Positions 10,550 to 18,814 of a stretch of 64,000 nucleotides of DNA are shown piece by piece. How positions within the stretch are numbered: position 1 is the first letter of the stretch; each line of letters starts with the position of its first letter. Below the pieces are notes generated by a model. That model ran no database searches, was not told where the DNA came from, and saw only the letters and a program-made list of their open reading frames with translations. This DNA is from Chloroflexota bacterium. Lineage in GTDB: Bacteria > Chloroflexota > Anaerolineae > Anaerolineales > Villigracilaceae. The translations under genes and the position numbers were made by a program. The stretch lies in assembly GCA_019873735.1 (NCBI GenBank), contig JAIOAQ010000011.1, forward strand, positions 1 to 64,000, in the 5' to 3' direction.

Positions 10550-11773
10550 ATGACCGAAGTGCTTGCTCTCATTCCCGCGCGCGGCGGCTCTAAGGGTATC
10601 CCCCGCAAGAATATCCGTCTCTTTGCCGGTTACCCGCTGATTGCGTATTCGATTGCTGCCGGCTTGCAGGCTGCAAGCGTTACACGTACGATTGTCAGCA
10701 CAGACGACGAAGAAATAGCGGCGGTGGCGCGTCAGTTTGGCGCTGAGACGCCCTTTATGCGTCCCCAAGAACTGGCGCAAGATAAGACGACCGACCTGCC
10801 GGTTTTCCAACATGCCCTGCATTGGCTGGCCGAACACGAAGGCTACCGGCCAGACGTTGTCGTTCAGTTGCGTCCTACTTCCCCCATCCGCCCGCGCGAC
10901 TGTGTGGACCGCGCCGTGCGTCTCCTGCTGGACCATGAGGATGCCGACTGCGTCCGCGGGGTGGTGCCCGCCGGACAGAATCCTCACAAAATGTGGCGTC
11001 TGCCCGAAGGCGAAAACGGCCCAATGACGAACCTGCTGGATGTGCCCGGCATTCCCGAGCCTTATAATGCGCCGCGCCAGGTCTTGCCCGATATTTACTG
11101 GCAAACCGGTCATGTAGATGCCATCCGCACCTCCACGATCCTGGAGCAAGGCTCCATGAGCGGCAAGAGAATTTACCCGCTCATCATTGACCCGCGTTAT
11201 ACCGTCGACCTGGATAACTTGTATGATTGGGCCAAGTACGAATGGCTGGCCACCTTTGGCGGCCTGGATTTTGTCTGGCCGGGACGGGCGCGCCGCCCGA
11301 TGCCCGATAGAATTGACCTGGTGGTGTTGGATTTCGACGGCGTCGTCACCGACAATCGGGTTTGGACCGACCAGGATGGCTGGGAGATGGTTTCGGCCTC
11401 GCGCAGCGATAGCATTTGGCTGGGCGAACTGCGCGATCGCGGGATTGAGGTCATCATCCTTTCTTCTGAGCCGAATCAGGTGGTCAAAGCGCGGGCCCGC
11501 AAGATGGGACTGGAAGCCGTTCATGGCGTGGGCATCAAAGAGAAAGGCGAAGCACTCAAGAACCTGTTGCGCGACAAAAACATAGACGCCGCTCACACCA
11601 TTTATGTTGGCAACGATGTGAACGACTTGCCTTGTTTTGAGATCGCAGGCTGGGCAGTGGCGGTAGCAGACGCCTATCCGGAAGTCCTGCGCGCCGCCGA
11701 TTACGTCCTTAACCGTCCGGGCGGCCATGGCGCTTTGCGTGAATTGTGCGAGATGATCCTGGCGCGCCTGTGA
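10550..11773 (+). CDS. CMP-nonulosonate (acylneuraminate) cytidylyltransferase fused to a HAD phosphatase
   Basis: A 407-residue fusion. Residues 1 to about 235 are a CMP-sialic-acid synthetase: LIPARGGSKGIPRKN at 7-21, and RPTSPIRPRDCVD. Residues about 254-407 are a KdsC-like C0 HAD phosphatase: nucleophile motif DFDGVVTDN, motif II ILSSE, motif III GNDVNDLPCF. The phosphatase would remove the 9-phosphate from a nonulosonate-9-P, and the synthetase would then activate the product with CTP. Similar fusions are known from animal CMAS and Bacteroides-type Kdn pathways. The ATG is four bases after the preceding stop. Exact sugar (Neu5Ac, Kdn, legionaminate-like) is not decidable. Confidence 0.9.
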   Translation: MTEVLALIPARGGSKGIPRKNIRLFAGYPLIAYSIAAGLQAASVTRTIVSTDDEEIAAVARQFGAETPFMRPQELAQDKTTDLPVFQHALHWLAEHEGYRPDVVVQLRPTSPIRPRDCVDRAVRLLLDHEDADCVRGVVPAGQNPHKMWRLPEGENGPMTNLLDVPGIPEPYNAPRQVLPDIYWQTGHVDAIRTSTILEQGSMSGKRIYPLIIDPRYTVDLDNLYDWAKYEWLATFGGLDFVWPGRARRPMPDRIDLVVLDFDGVVTDNRVWTDQDGWEMVSASRSDSIWLGELRDRGIEVIILSSEPNQVVKARARKMGLEAVHGVGIKEKGEALKNLLRDKNIDAAHTIYVGNDVNDLPCFEIAGWAVAVADAYPEVLRAADYVLNRPGGHGALRELCEMILARL

Positions 11774-11824
11774 GTTTCACATATCGAAGGCACAGGTACC
11801 ACAGACTTTATTTTGTCTGTGAGG

Positions 11825-11935
11825 GCAATTGCCTACCCTTAACCCTCCCGCAGGTTAGAATGGGGCCGGCAATTATGGAGACGTCTTCTGGTTTGGACAT
11901 TGCGCCAAAACCTGCGGGAGGGTAGGCAGTTACCT
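11825..11935 (-). repeat. Palindromic-ended intergenic repeat, copy A (reverse orientation)
   Basis: The element runs from GCAATTGCCTACCC to GGGTAGGCAGTTACC, with inner arms CCTCCCGCAGGTT and AACCTGCGGGAGG. Its interior carries the conserved GACGTCTTCTGGTTTGGACA block. It fills most of the 260-base gap between the neuA-type and neuB-type genes. Related copies are at 17024, 20519, 29546, 31711 and 45044. Nothing else recognisable is in the gap. Confidence 0.85.
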
Positions 11936-12033
11936 GTGAGGCTACTGCAGCAAGGTCGTTTTACCGCTAAAATTTGAGGCAGATTTTCCCGCCGGTGTTT
12001 CGACGGGCGATCACCTTTCATCAGGAGTGAATT

Positions 12034-12915
12034 ATGAAACGCGAAGTAAAGATTGGTAATAGAGTCGTAGGCGATGGGCATCCTGCCTATATCATTGCTG
12101 AAATCGGCATTAACCACAATGGCGATGTGGAAATCGCCAAGAAGATGATTGACGCCGCAGTCCACGCAGGGGTTGACGCGGTCAAGTTCCAAAAACGCAC
12201 GCCAGAGGTCTGTACTCCGCCCGAACAACAAAAACAAATGCGCGAGACTCCCTGGGGGTACATCACCTACCTTGAATACCGTCACAAGGTGGAGTTCAAT
12301 TTGGAGCAATACCGCGAAATTGACCGTTACTGCCGTGAGAAAGGGATCCCCTGGATGGTCTCGGTCTGGGATGAACCTTCGGTAGACTTCATGGAACAAT
12401 TCGACACACCTGCCTATAAAATCCCCTCTGCATCGCTGACCGATCTCAACCTGCTGCGTTATGCGCGCAAGACCGGCAAACCGCTGATTATCTCAACCGG
12501 TATGTCCACCATGGAACAAATCCGTCGGGCCGTAGAGGTGGCAGGGCGGGAAAACCTGATTATTATGCATTGCACCAGCACTTACCCGTGTGAGCCAGAA
12601 GAATTGAATCTCAAAATGATTGAAACGCTGCGGCGCGAGTTCCAGGACGTGCCCATTGGTTATTCTGGCCATGAGGTCGGCCTGGTGCCGTCAACCGTTG
12701 CGGTGGCCCTGGGCGCTTGTATGGTCGAACGCCACCTGACGCTTGACCGCGCCATGTGGGGTTCTGACCAGGCCGCTTCCGTTGAGCCGGGCGGATTTGA
12801 GAAACTGGTTAAATACATCCGCGTGACCGAATCTGCCCTTGGGGATGGTGTAAAACGCATTTACGAGAGCGAACTTCCCTCCCTGCGAAAACTTAGACGC
12901 GTGAACGGGGAGTAG
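12034..12915 (+). CDS. NeuB-type nonulosonate synthase lacking the SAF domain
   Basis: A 293-residue TIM-barrel synthase that would condense phosphoenolpyruvate with a 6-carbon sugar (phosphate). Visible family motifs are AEIGINHNGD at residues 23-32, DAVKFQKR, IISTGMSTMEQI, HCTSTYPCEPEELNL and IGYSGHEVG. NeuB, PseI and LegI are normally about 335-350 residues and end in an antifreeze-like SAF domain that closes over the neighbouring active site. This protein stops about 50 residues short, right after the barrel. The gene ends cleanly, and the sulfotransferase starts 23 bases later. An AGGAG site lies about seven bases before the ATG. The partner fusion gene upstream supports a phosphorylated product. 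Confidence 0.9.
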   Translation: MKREVKIGNRVVGDGHPAYIIAEIGINHNGDVEIAKKMIDAAVHAGVDAVKFQKRTPEVCTPPEQQKQMRETPWGYITYLEYRHKVEFNLEQYREIDRYCREKGIPWMVSVWDEPSVDFMEQFDTPAYKIPSASLTDLNLLRYARKTGKPLIISTGMSTMEQIRRAVEVAGRENLIIMHCTSTYPCEPEELNLKMIETLRREFQDVPIGYSGHEVGLVPSTVAVALGACMVERHLTLDRAMWGSDQAASVEPGGFEKLVKYIRVTESALGDGVKRIYESELPSLRKLRRVNGE

Positions 12916-12938
12916 CGCCCCACTTTGATTCCTCTTAG

Positions 12939-13796
12939 ATGATGAACTCAAAAATTCTCTTGCGCCGCGCCCTGCGCGGTCCCGTCAAATATGCACAGGC
13001 AGTGTTGCGCTGGAAGAGACTGGCGTTTAACGATGCGCCGCCGATCTTCGGCAATTCCAAGCCAAAGAGCGGCTCACACCTGCTGGTACAGATCCTGGCC
13101 GGATTTTGCCAAATCATGCCGTATGTGTATGTGGATTCCGAACCCGTGAGAACGGTTAACAAGGAAGGCGGACGGCGCGCTGCCGAACGCATTTTGGCCG
13201 ATCTGCAGGCTATCCCTCGCGGCGTGATTGGCTGGGGATACGTAGATGCCACGCCGGAGAACGTTGCTTTCCTCACCCAGCCGGGGCGTGTCAACTACTT
13301 CGTTTATCGTGATCCGCGCGATTTGCTTGTCTCGCACGTTTTCTATGCCACAGAAATGTATGAAGGGCATGGGATGCATGCTTTTTACCAGACCCTGCCC
13401 GATTTCAATGAGCGCCTGAAGATCGCCATTACCGGCATTGACCAAGACGGCTTGTATATGGTGAGTGTGAAACAAAGATACGAGGGCGTTTTTCGGTGGC
13501 TGGCAACGCCTGGCGTATTGTGCCTGCGCTTTGAAGATTTGATCAATCAACGCGAGGCTGCCTTGAATGCCATGCTTGACGAAGTGGAGAAGACAGGCTA
13601 TCGAATCCCAATGCCGCGCCAACAGGCCGTGGCCGCCCTCGTGGAGGCCATCCGTCCGCACAAATCGCGCACATTTCGCTCCGGCAAGACCGGCGGCTGG
13701 AGGCAATACTTTAACGAAGAGCACAAAAAACTTTTCAAAGAAGTCGCCGGCGACTTGTTGGTGCAACTGGGCTATGAGCAGACCAATGACTGGTAA
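12939..13796 (+). CDS. PAPS-dependent sulfotransferase
   Basis: A 285-residue protein of the sulfotransferase fold. The 5'-phosphosulfate loop is PKSGSHLL at residues 42-49, the 3'-phosphate site is YRDPRDLLVSHVFY near residue 123-136, and the C-terminal PAPS-binding segment is RSGKTGGWRQYF near 250, which resembles the RKGxxGDWK motif of cytosolic sulfotransferases. It would transfer sulfate from PAPS to a hydroxyl or amine, here probably on a glycan. Tandem ATGs at 12939 and 12942 are equivalent candidates. It overlaps the next gene by 11 bases. The PAPS synthase upstream in the locus is the obvious donor source. Confidence 0.85.
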   Translation: MMNSKILLRRALRGPVKYAQAVLRWKRLAFNDAPPIFGNSKPKSGSHLLVQILAGFCQIMPYVYVDSEPVRTVNKEGGRRAAERILADLQAIPRGVIGWGYVDATPENVAFLTQPGRVNYFVYRDPRDLLVSHVFYATEMYEGHGMHAFYQTLPDFNERLKIAITGIDQDGLYMVSVKQRYEGVFRWLATPGVLCLRFEDLINQREAALNAMLDEVEKTGYRIPMPRQQAVAALVEAIRPHKSRTFRSGKTGGWRQYFNEEHKKLFKEVAGDLLVQLGYEQTNDW

Positions 13797-15414
13797 GTTG
13801 GAAGATTTTCTGATCCAGCGCCTTAAACGCGGGCTTGTTCGCCATCTCAACAATTTCAAAATCAGGCGTATGGCGCGGCGCATTGCCCGCCTTTCCCCGC
13901 CTTCTTCTGGGGCTCCAATTGCTTTTTTCAAAGCCTCTACCGGCATAGATGACCTTTCGTGGAACAGCGGGTTTCATTTGCTCGCTTCCTGGGCTTTGCG
14001 TTTGAAAGGCGTGCCGGTGGTTTATTTTGCCTGTCATGCCGGCATGAGCCGATGTGTGCTGGGGACAAACCGCGATCACCCCTATCGAGACATGCCTTGC
14101 AAATCGTGCATCTATCAAACGAGGACATTGTATGCCGGCCTGCCCCTGCAGGCGGACAATCATGCTTCGGGCGTATGGTGGTTCACGTTTGACCGTGATG
14201 AAAAACTCGCAACTTCTCTCTTGCAACTTTCGCTGCAAGATTTGATGACCTTCGAATATGAGGGCCTGCCGCTGGGGAAACTTTGCCTGCCTGGCCTGCG
14301 CTGGATTTTGCGCATTCATCACCTGAAAGATGATGAGCCGACGCGTTACCTTCTGCGCGAGTACATCCTCTCTGCCTGGAATGTAGCACAAAAATTTTCC
14401 CGCTTCCTGGATGCAACGCAGCCCCGGGCAGTGGTCATTTTTAATGGACAATTTTTCCCCGAAGCAACGGCTCGCTGGGTGGCGCAAAAACGCGGCCTGC
14501 GCGTGATTACGCATGAAGTGGGCTTGCAGCCCGCATCGGCCTTTTTCACCGAGGGCGAAGCCACAGCCTACCCCATTTACATCCCGAAAGAATTTGAACT
14601 GAGTGCGGAACAAAATGCCCGCCTGGATGCCTACTTGGCCAAACGTTTTCAGGGCGATTTCACCATGGCCGGGATTAAGTTCTGGCCAGAGATGAAAGGA
14701 TTGGACGAAACATTCCTGCAAAAAGCGGCAGGCTTCAAGCAGATTGTGCCGGTTTTTACCAATGTCATCTTTGACACCAGCCAGCCACATGCCAATACTG
14801 TCTTTGAGGATATGTTTGCCTGGCTGGATATGACCCTCGAAGTCATCAAAAAACACCCCGAAACATTGTTTGTCATCCGTGCCCACCCCGACGAATTGCG
14901 GGTCAGAAAATCCAGCCGCGAAACGGTCGAGGATTGGGTGACCCGCCAACGGGTCCATGATGAACCGAATGTGGTCTTTGTCGGACCGCGCGAGACGTTG
15001 AGTTCGTATGAGTTGATTCAGAAGTCGAAATTTGTCATGGTCTATAATTCTACGATTGGGCTGGAGGCCTCTATTCTGGGCGCACCGGTCTTGTGTGCCG
15101 GGCGGGCGCGTTTTACGCAGTATCCCACCGTCTTTTTCCCGCAGACGCCTGCAGAAGTCCGGCGCACAATGGAGGCGTTCTTGCAGGCCGAGACGATTGA
15201 TGTGCCTCCGGAGTTCCAGCGTAATGCGCGCCGTTTCCTGTATTACCAGTTGTTCCGCACCTCGCTGCCGTTTGATGACTTCCTGCAGCCTTCTGTGCGG
15301 ACGACGCAGGCGCGCCTGAAGCCGTTTGATCCCCAGGCCCTGCTTGAATCTCAGGCCATACAGGCGATTTTAGATGGGCTTCTGGCAGACGGGGACTTTT
15401 TATTGAAGGAATAA
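13786..15414 (+). CDS. Capsule-polysaccharide-type glycosyltransferase (GT-B, KpsC/KpsS-like)
   Basis: A 542-residue soluble protein. The C-terminal half has the layout of Capsule_synth/GT-B proteins: FVIRAHPDELR near the donor domain entry, then MVYNSTIGLEASILGAPVLC followed by YPTVFFPQTPAEV, the typical acid/Ser-rich donor loop. The middle reads ITHEVGLQPASAFF. The N-terminal third contains a CxxC-like PCKSCI. The ATG at 13786 is inside the preceding sulfotransferase; longer upstream frames only shadow that gene. It probably adds a (possibly acidic) sugar to a surface polymer. It is the last gene of the locus before a bidirectional terminator. Confidence 0.7.
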   Translation: MTGKLEDFLIQRLKRGLVRHLNNFKIRRMARRIARLSPPSSGAPIAFFKASTGIDDLSWNSGFHLLASWALRLKGVPVVYFACHAGMSRCVLGTNRDHPYRDMPCKSCIYQTRTLYAGLPLQADNHASGVWWFTFDRDEKLATSLLQLSLQDLMTFEYEGLPLGKLCLPGLRWILRIHHLKDDEPTRYLLREYILSAWNVAQKFSRFLDATQPRAVVIFNGQFFPEATARWVAQKRGLRVITHEVGLQPASAFFTEGEATAYPIYIPKEFELSAEQNARLDAYLAKRFQGDFTMAGIKFWPEMKGLDETFLQKAAGFKQIVPVFTNVIFDTSQPHANTVFEDMFAWLDMTLEVIKKHPETLFVIRAHPDELRVRKSSRETVEDWVTRQRVHDEPNVVFVGPRETLSSYELIQKSKFVMVYNSTIGLEASILGAPVLCAGRARFTQYPTVFFPQTPAEVRRTMEAFLQAETIDVPPEFQRNARRFLYYQLFRTSLPFDDFLQPSVRTTQARLKPFDPQALLESQAIQAILDGLLADGDFLLKE

Positions 15415-15475
15415 TCGCTTGTTCTGTGGCCCCCAAAAATCTGCTCTTGCGTCTGGAAACCGGCAAGAAGAAAGA

Positions 15476-15511
15476 AAACAGGCTGCCCTATTGCAAAGGC
15501 AGCCTGTTTTT
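15476..15511. terminator. Bidirectional terminator between the glycan locus and icd
   Basis: The hairpin AACAGGCTGCC / GGCAGCCTGTT has T-runs on both strands (TTTTT after it on plus, TTTTCTTTCTT on minus). It serves the convergent genes ending at 15414 and 15517. Confidence 0.85.
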
Positions 15512-15516
15512 ATGGT

Positions 15517-16920
15517 TCAGTCCATATGCCGGATGATGGCCTCACCAAATTCCGAGCATTTGACTTCGGTGGCGTCCTCCATCAAACGGGCAAAATCGTA
15601 GGTGACCGTCTTGGCTGCAATCGCGCCCTCCATGCCTTTGACGATTAAATCGGCTGCCTCATGCCAGCCCATGTAGCGGAACATCATCTCGCCCGACAGA
15701 ATCACAGAACCCGGATTGACCTTATCCAGGTCGGCGTACTTGGGGGCCGTGCCGTGCGTGGCCTCGAAGATGGCGTGGCCGGTCTCGTAGTTGATGTTCG
15801 CCCCCGGCGCAATGCCAATGCCTCCCACCTGCGCCGCCAGCGCGTCGGAAAGATAGTCGCCGTTTAGATTCAGGGTGGCGATCACATCATAATCGCGTGG
15901 GCGAATCAGCACAAATTGCAGCGTCACATCGGCAATCGAATCCTTGATCAGCAGTTTGGATTTCCATTTCCCGTCACCGTGAGTGGGCCAGAGCGCCAGC
16001 GCCGCTTCTACCTCAGAACGAATCTCTGCCTGTTTATCAGGGGCCATCATGTCGTAGCCAGGCTCGATTTTCTTTGCGTTTTCCTCAATTGAAAGCCCAG
16101 GCTCGGCCTCTTTGTTGCCCAAAATCCAGGCCTCACGCTCGGTGACAATCTGCTCGCGGAATTCGCGCTTGGCAAGCGCATACCCCCAGTCTTTAAAGGC
16201 GCCTTCCGTGAATTTCATGATGTTTCCTTTATGTACCAGATTCACGCTCTTGCGTTTATTGGCCAAAGCCCAGACAATGGCAGCCCGCACCAGGCGTTCC
16301 GTCCCCTCCACCGAGACCGGTTTAATGCCGATGCCGGCTGTATCGGGGAAGCGAATCTTGGCATACTCTTTGGGAAAAGCCTCTTTGAAAATTTCCTTGA
16401 ATTTCTTATTTTCTTCTGTACCGTTAGCAAATTCGATGCCGGTGTAAATATCCTCTGTGTTCTCGCGGAAAATGACCATGTCCACATATTCGGGGTGTAT
16501 CACCGGCGAAGGCACCCCTTTATACCAGCGCACAGGCCGCTGGCAGACGTACAGATCCAGCATCTTTCGCAAAGCCACATTCAGCGAACGTATCCCGCCA
16601 CCAATGGGGGTGGTCAACGGCCCCTTAATGCCGACCAGAAACTCGCTAAACGCCTGGACTGTTTCATCGGGCAGCCAGGTGTTGAACAGTTTGAAGGCTT
16701 TTTCGCCGGCATAGACTTCCATCCAGTGGATTTTTCGTTTTCCCCCATAGGCTTTTTGGACAGCCGCATCAAAGACGCGCTGCGATGCCCGCCAGATATC
16801 GCGCCCGGTCCCATCGCCCTCCACAAAGGGGATAATCGGCTCATCCGGGACCTGAAGCCTGCCTCCGTCAAGCCTGATTTTTTCCCCGCCCTGGGGGACT
16901 TTTACTTGCTGATATGCCAT
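15517..16920 (-). CDS. icd: Isocitrate dehydrogenase, NADP-type
   Basis: A 467-residue protein of the TCA cycle. It has [13 protein letters not shown] near residue 30, the phosphorylatable-loop/substrate region [46 protein letters not shown], and the metal and cofactor regions [14 protein letters not shown] and HGTAPKYA. The NADP-type 'Y' and 'K' equivalents follow the E. coli dimeric pattern. It is about 50 residues longer than the E. coli enzyme, owing to an insertion between the KREF strand and the [10 protein letters not shown] strand (about residues 255-310). ATG at 16920 has AAAGGAG upstream and starts [11 protein letters not shown]; the longer upstream frame is discarded. Confidence 0.95.
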   Translation of the reverse strand: MAYQQVKVPQGGEKIRLDGGRLQVPDEPIIPFVEGDGTGRDIWRASQRVFDAAVQKAYGGKRKIHWMEVYAGEKAFKLFNTWLPDETVQAFSEFLVGIKGPLTTPIGGGIRSLNVALRKMLDLYVCQRPVRWYKGVPSPVIHPEYVDMVIFRENTEDIYTGIEFANGTEENKKFKEIFKEAFPKEYAKIRFPDTAGIGIKPVSVEGTERLVRAAIVWALANKRKSVNLVHKGNIMKFTEGAFKDWGYALAKREFREQIVTEREAWILGNKEAEPGLSIEENAKKIEPGYDMMAPDKQAEIRSEVEAALALWPTHGDGKWKSKLLIKDSIADVTLQFVLIRPRDYDVIATLNLNGDYLSDALAAQVGGIGIAPGANINYETGHAIFEATHGTAPKYADLDKVNPGSVILSGEMMFRYMGWHEAADLIVKGMEGAIAAKTVTYDFARLMEDATEVKCSEFGEAIIRHMD

Positions 16921-17023
16921 GCTTCTCTCCTTTGGGTAAGTTGAATGCTGATTATAACTGGCTTTTAGATGCACAAAGATGAAAAGAGTGACAACACGCA
17001 TGGCTTTTTCAGAGTCAAAAAAC

Positions 17024-17113
17024 GACCCTCCCGCAGGTTTTGGCGAGAAGATACCTTCATGGCTGCCAGCATGGGTTGTCAGCCCCATACTAACCTGCGG
17101 GAGGGTTGGGCAT
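17024..17113 (+). repeat. Palindromic-ended intergenic repeat, copy B
   Basis: The arms are CCTCCCGCAGGTTTTGGCG (17027-17045) and CTAACCTGCGGGAGGG. The interior is diverged and shorter than in other copies, but the right half (GCCAGCATGG..CAGCCCCAT) matches copies D and F in position. Confidence 0.8.
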
Positions 17114-17231
17114 CTGCAATTTTGTCCTGCCGCCCGGGTCTGCCATGCGCCCAACCTGTTGGATGACTGCAAAATATGACATTTGACACTAGACTTAGTT
17201 CTGACTTTTCCTTACAATGATATTTGTACAA

Positions 17232-17253
17232 TTCGGTAATATATAATTCCGAA
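17232..17253 (+). promoter_or_regulatory. Palindromic operator overlapping the -10 box of the lrp-ptcA-aguA operon
   Basis: TTCGGTAAT-ATATA-ATTCCGAA is a near-perfect inverted repeat with AT-rich centre, the form bound by Lrp/AsnC dimers. It overlaps a TATAAT at 17242-17247 and ends 12 bases before the regulator's ATG, so self-repression (or arginine/agmatine-responsive control) of the operon is likely. Function is inferred from position and symmetry. Confidence 0.6.
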
Positions 17254-17265
17254 ACGGAACTAAAC

Positions 17266-17757
17266 ATGCCTCCCCGCAAAATAGACTTTGATGAACTCGA
17301 CTATCAAATCATCCAGGCGCTGCACCGCGACGCCCGTGTCTCCGCCTCGGATATTGCCCGCCAGACAGGCGCCAACGAACGCACCATCCGCAAGCGCATT
17401 GAGCGCCTGGCAGCAGATGGTGCGGTTCGCTTAACAGCCATTCTGGAGCCGGGAGCCTTTGGCTACCACACCACCGCCGACATCTTCCTCGCCACCGATC
17501 CCAACCTGGAAGCAGAGATCATCGAACGGCTGAAATCCATGCCCGAAATCACTTACATTGCCCTGGGGCAGCAATCCACCGAAATCTCCATCGAAGCGCG
17601 TTTCAAGGACAACGAAGCCCTGCGCGACTTCCTTGGCCGCACCCTGCCCGCCATCCCCGGCGTCAGCGTCGCCCGTTATGCCATCGTGCCGCGCATCCTG
17701 CGCAACATTGACGAGTGGCTGCCGCCGAAAGAAGAACTTTTGAAACAGGAGAGATAA
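17266..17757 (+). CDS. Lrp/AsnC-family transcriptional regulator
   Basis: A 163-residue regulator. Residues about 8-55 form the N-terminal winged HTH (LDYQIIQALHRDARVSASDI, then ARQTGANERTIRKRIERL), followed by a RAM-like ligand/oligomerisation domain (about 65-150). The in-frame start at 17224 would include the operator palindrome, so the ATG at 17266 (MPPRKIDFDEL) is chosen. The stop TAA is one base before the ATG of the carbamoyltransferase, so the regulator heads that operon. The effector may be arginine, agmatine or putrescine; this is inferred from neighbours only. Confidence 0.85.
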   Translation: MPPRKIDFDELDYQIIQALHRDARVSASDIARQTGANERTIRKRIERLAADGAVRLTAILEPGAFGYHTTADIFLATDPNLEAEIIERLKSMPEITYIALGQQSTEISIEARFKDNEALRDFLGRTLPAIPGVSVARYAIVPRILRNIDEWLPPKEELLKQER

Positions 17758-17758
17758 C

Positions 17759-18781
17759 ATGCAACCCCGTCACTTCATTGATACCCAAGATTTCACCAAG
17801 CAAGAACTGCTCGACATGATCGAACTGACGCGCCTCATCAAGGCTGCCGATAAGCAAGGCTGCACGCCCAAGTTGCTGGAGGGCGCTTCGCTGGCGATGA
17901 TTTTCGAGGAACCCTCCACCCGCACGCGCGTCTCGTTTGAGGTTGCCATGACCGAACTGGGCGGCCACGCCCTCTACCTCAAGCCGGGTGAGATTCATCT
18001 CGGCGTGCGCGAGTCGATGTATGACACGGCCAAAGTCCTCTCGCGCATGTGCGATGCCATCTTCTGCCGCGCCCTAAAACATGAAACCGTCACCGAACTG
18101 GCCAGGCACGCCGACGTGCCGGTCATCAACGGCCTGACCGACTACAACCATCCCACCCAGGTCGTCTGCGACGTGACCACGATGATCGAACACATGCCCG
18201 CCGGTAAGAAACTCGAAGACCTGAACGTCACCTTCATCGGCGATGCCACCAACGTCCTTTCCTCGCTGATGCTGATTTGCACCCGATTGGGCATCAACTT
18301 CACCCACGCCGCACCGAAGAAGTACCAGGCGCCGCCCGAATGGATTGCCTGGGCCGAGGCCAACTGCCGGGAATCGGGCAGCCGGCTCACGGTCACGGAA
18401 GACCCGCTAGAGGCTGTGCGCGAGGCCGATTTCATCTACACCGACCTGTGGTGGTGGGTGGGCCAGGAAGATCAGATTCCCGAACGCCGCGCTGCTTTCA
18501 TGCCCAAATACCAGGTCAACCTCGACCTGTTCAACAAAGCCCCCGCTCACTGCAAGTTCATGCACTGCCTGCCGGCCTCGCGCGGCGTGGAAGCCACCGA
18601 CGAGGTGATGGACCATCCCCGCTCGATTATCTTCGACCAGTCCGAAAACCGCTTGCATACCGAGAAAGGTTTGCTGGTATACTTTATCTATCCGCGCCTG
18701 ACGCGGCCTTCGGAAGAATTGAAAGCCTATTACAAAGGACAAATTGAGGCCTTTTTGAATCGACCGAGGTCTGGCGATTGA
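17759..18781 (+). CDS. ptcA: Putrescine carbamoyltransferase (ornithine carbamoyltransferase family)
   Basis: A 340-residue transcarbamylase. The carbamoyl-phosphate loop STRTRVSFE is near residue 52-60. The side-chain-determining segment is DYNHPTQ, as in the putrescine enzyme of Enterococcus, rather than the FHPxQ of ornithine enzymes. Other matches to the putrescine type are VTFIGDATNV, YTDLWWWVGQE and KFMHCLPASRG with S in place of H. It would catalyse phosphorolysis of N-carbamoylputrescine to putrescine and carbamoyl phosphate. Agmatine deiminase directly downstream makes the substrate. No carbamate kinase or antiporter is in the window. Ornithine transcarbamylase is the alternative but less likely from motifs and context. 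Confidence 0.8.
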   Translation: MQPRHFIDTQDFTKQELLDMIELTRLIKAADKQGCTPKLLEGASLAMIFEEPSTRTRVSFEVAMTELGGHALYLKPGEIHLGVRESMYDTAKVLSRMCDAIFCRALKHETVTELARHADVPVINGLTDYNHPTQVVCDVTTMIEHMPAGKKLEDLNVTFIGDATNVLSSLMLICTRLGINFTHAAPKKYQAPPEWIAWAEANCRESGSRLTVTEDPLEAVREADFIYTDLWWWVGQEDQIPERRAAFMPKYQVNLDLFNKAPAHCKFMHCLPASRGVEATDEVMDHPRSIIFDQSENRLHTEKGLLVYFIYPRLTRPSEELKAYYKGQIEAFLNRPRSGD

Positions 18782-18814
18782 GCAACTACCTGCTGGCATT
18801 TAGAAGGGTGATAT

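Larger units (their letters stand above)
16921..17265. other. Divergent intergenic region icd / lrp
   Basis: This 345-base non-coding gap holds repeat copy B (17024-17113), an AT-rich promoter segment and the palindrome in front of the Lrp gene. A TTGACA at 17183-17188 has no well-spaced -10. I see no open reading frame with coding character here. Confidence 0.6.

Noticed and set aside
11825-11935. Copies A-F interpreted as simple intrinsic terminators
   Set aside because: They lack consistent T-runs, occur in both orientations and in divergent gaps, and share a long internal sequence, so they are repeats rather than terminators, though they may have local effects.
17759-18781. Assignment as ornithine carbamoyltransferase (argF)
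   Set aside because: The DYNHPTQ motif and LPASRG, plus the adjacent agmatine deiminase, fit putrescine carbamoyltransferase better; ornithine enzymes have FHPxQ and HCLPAHRG-type motifs.
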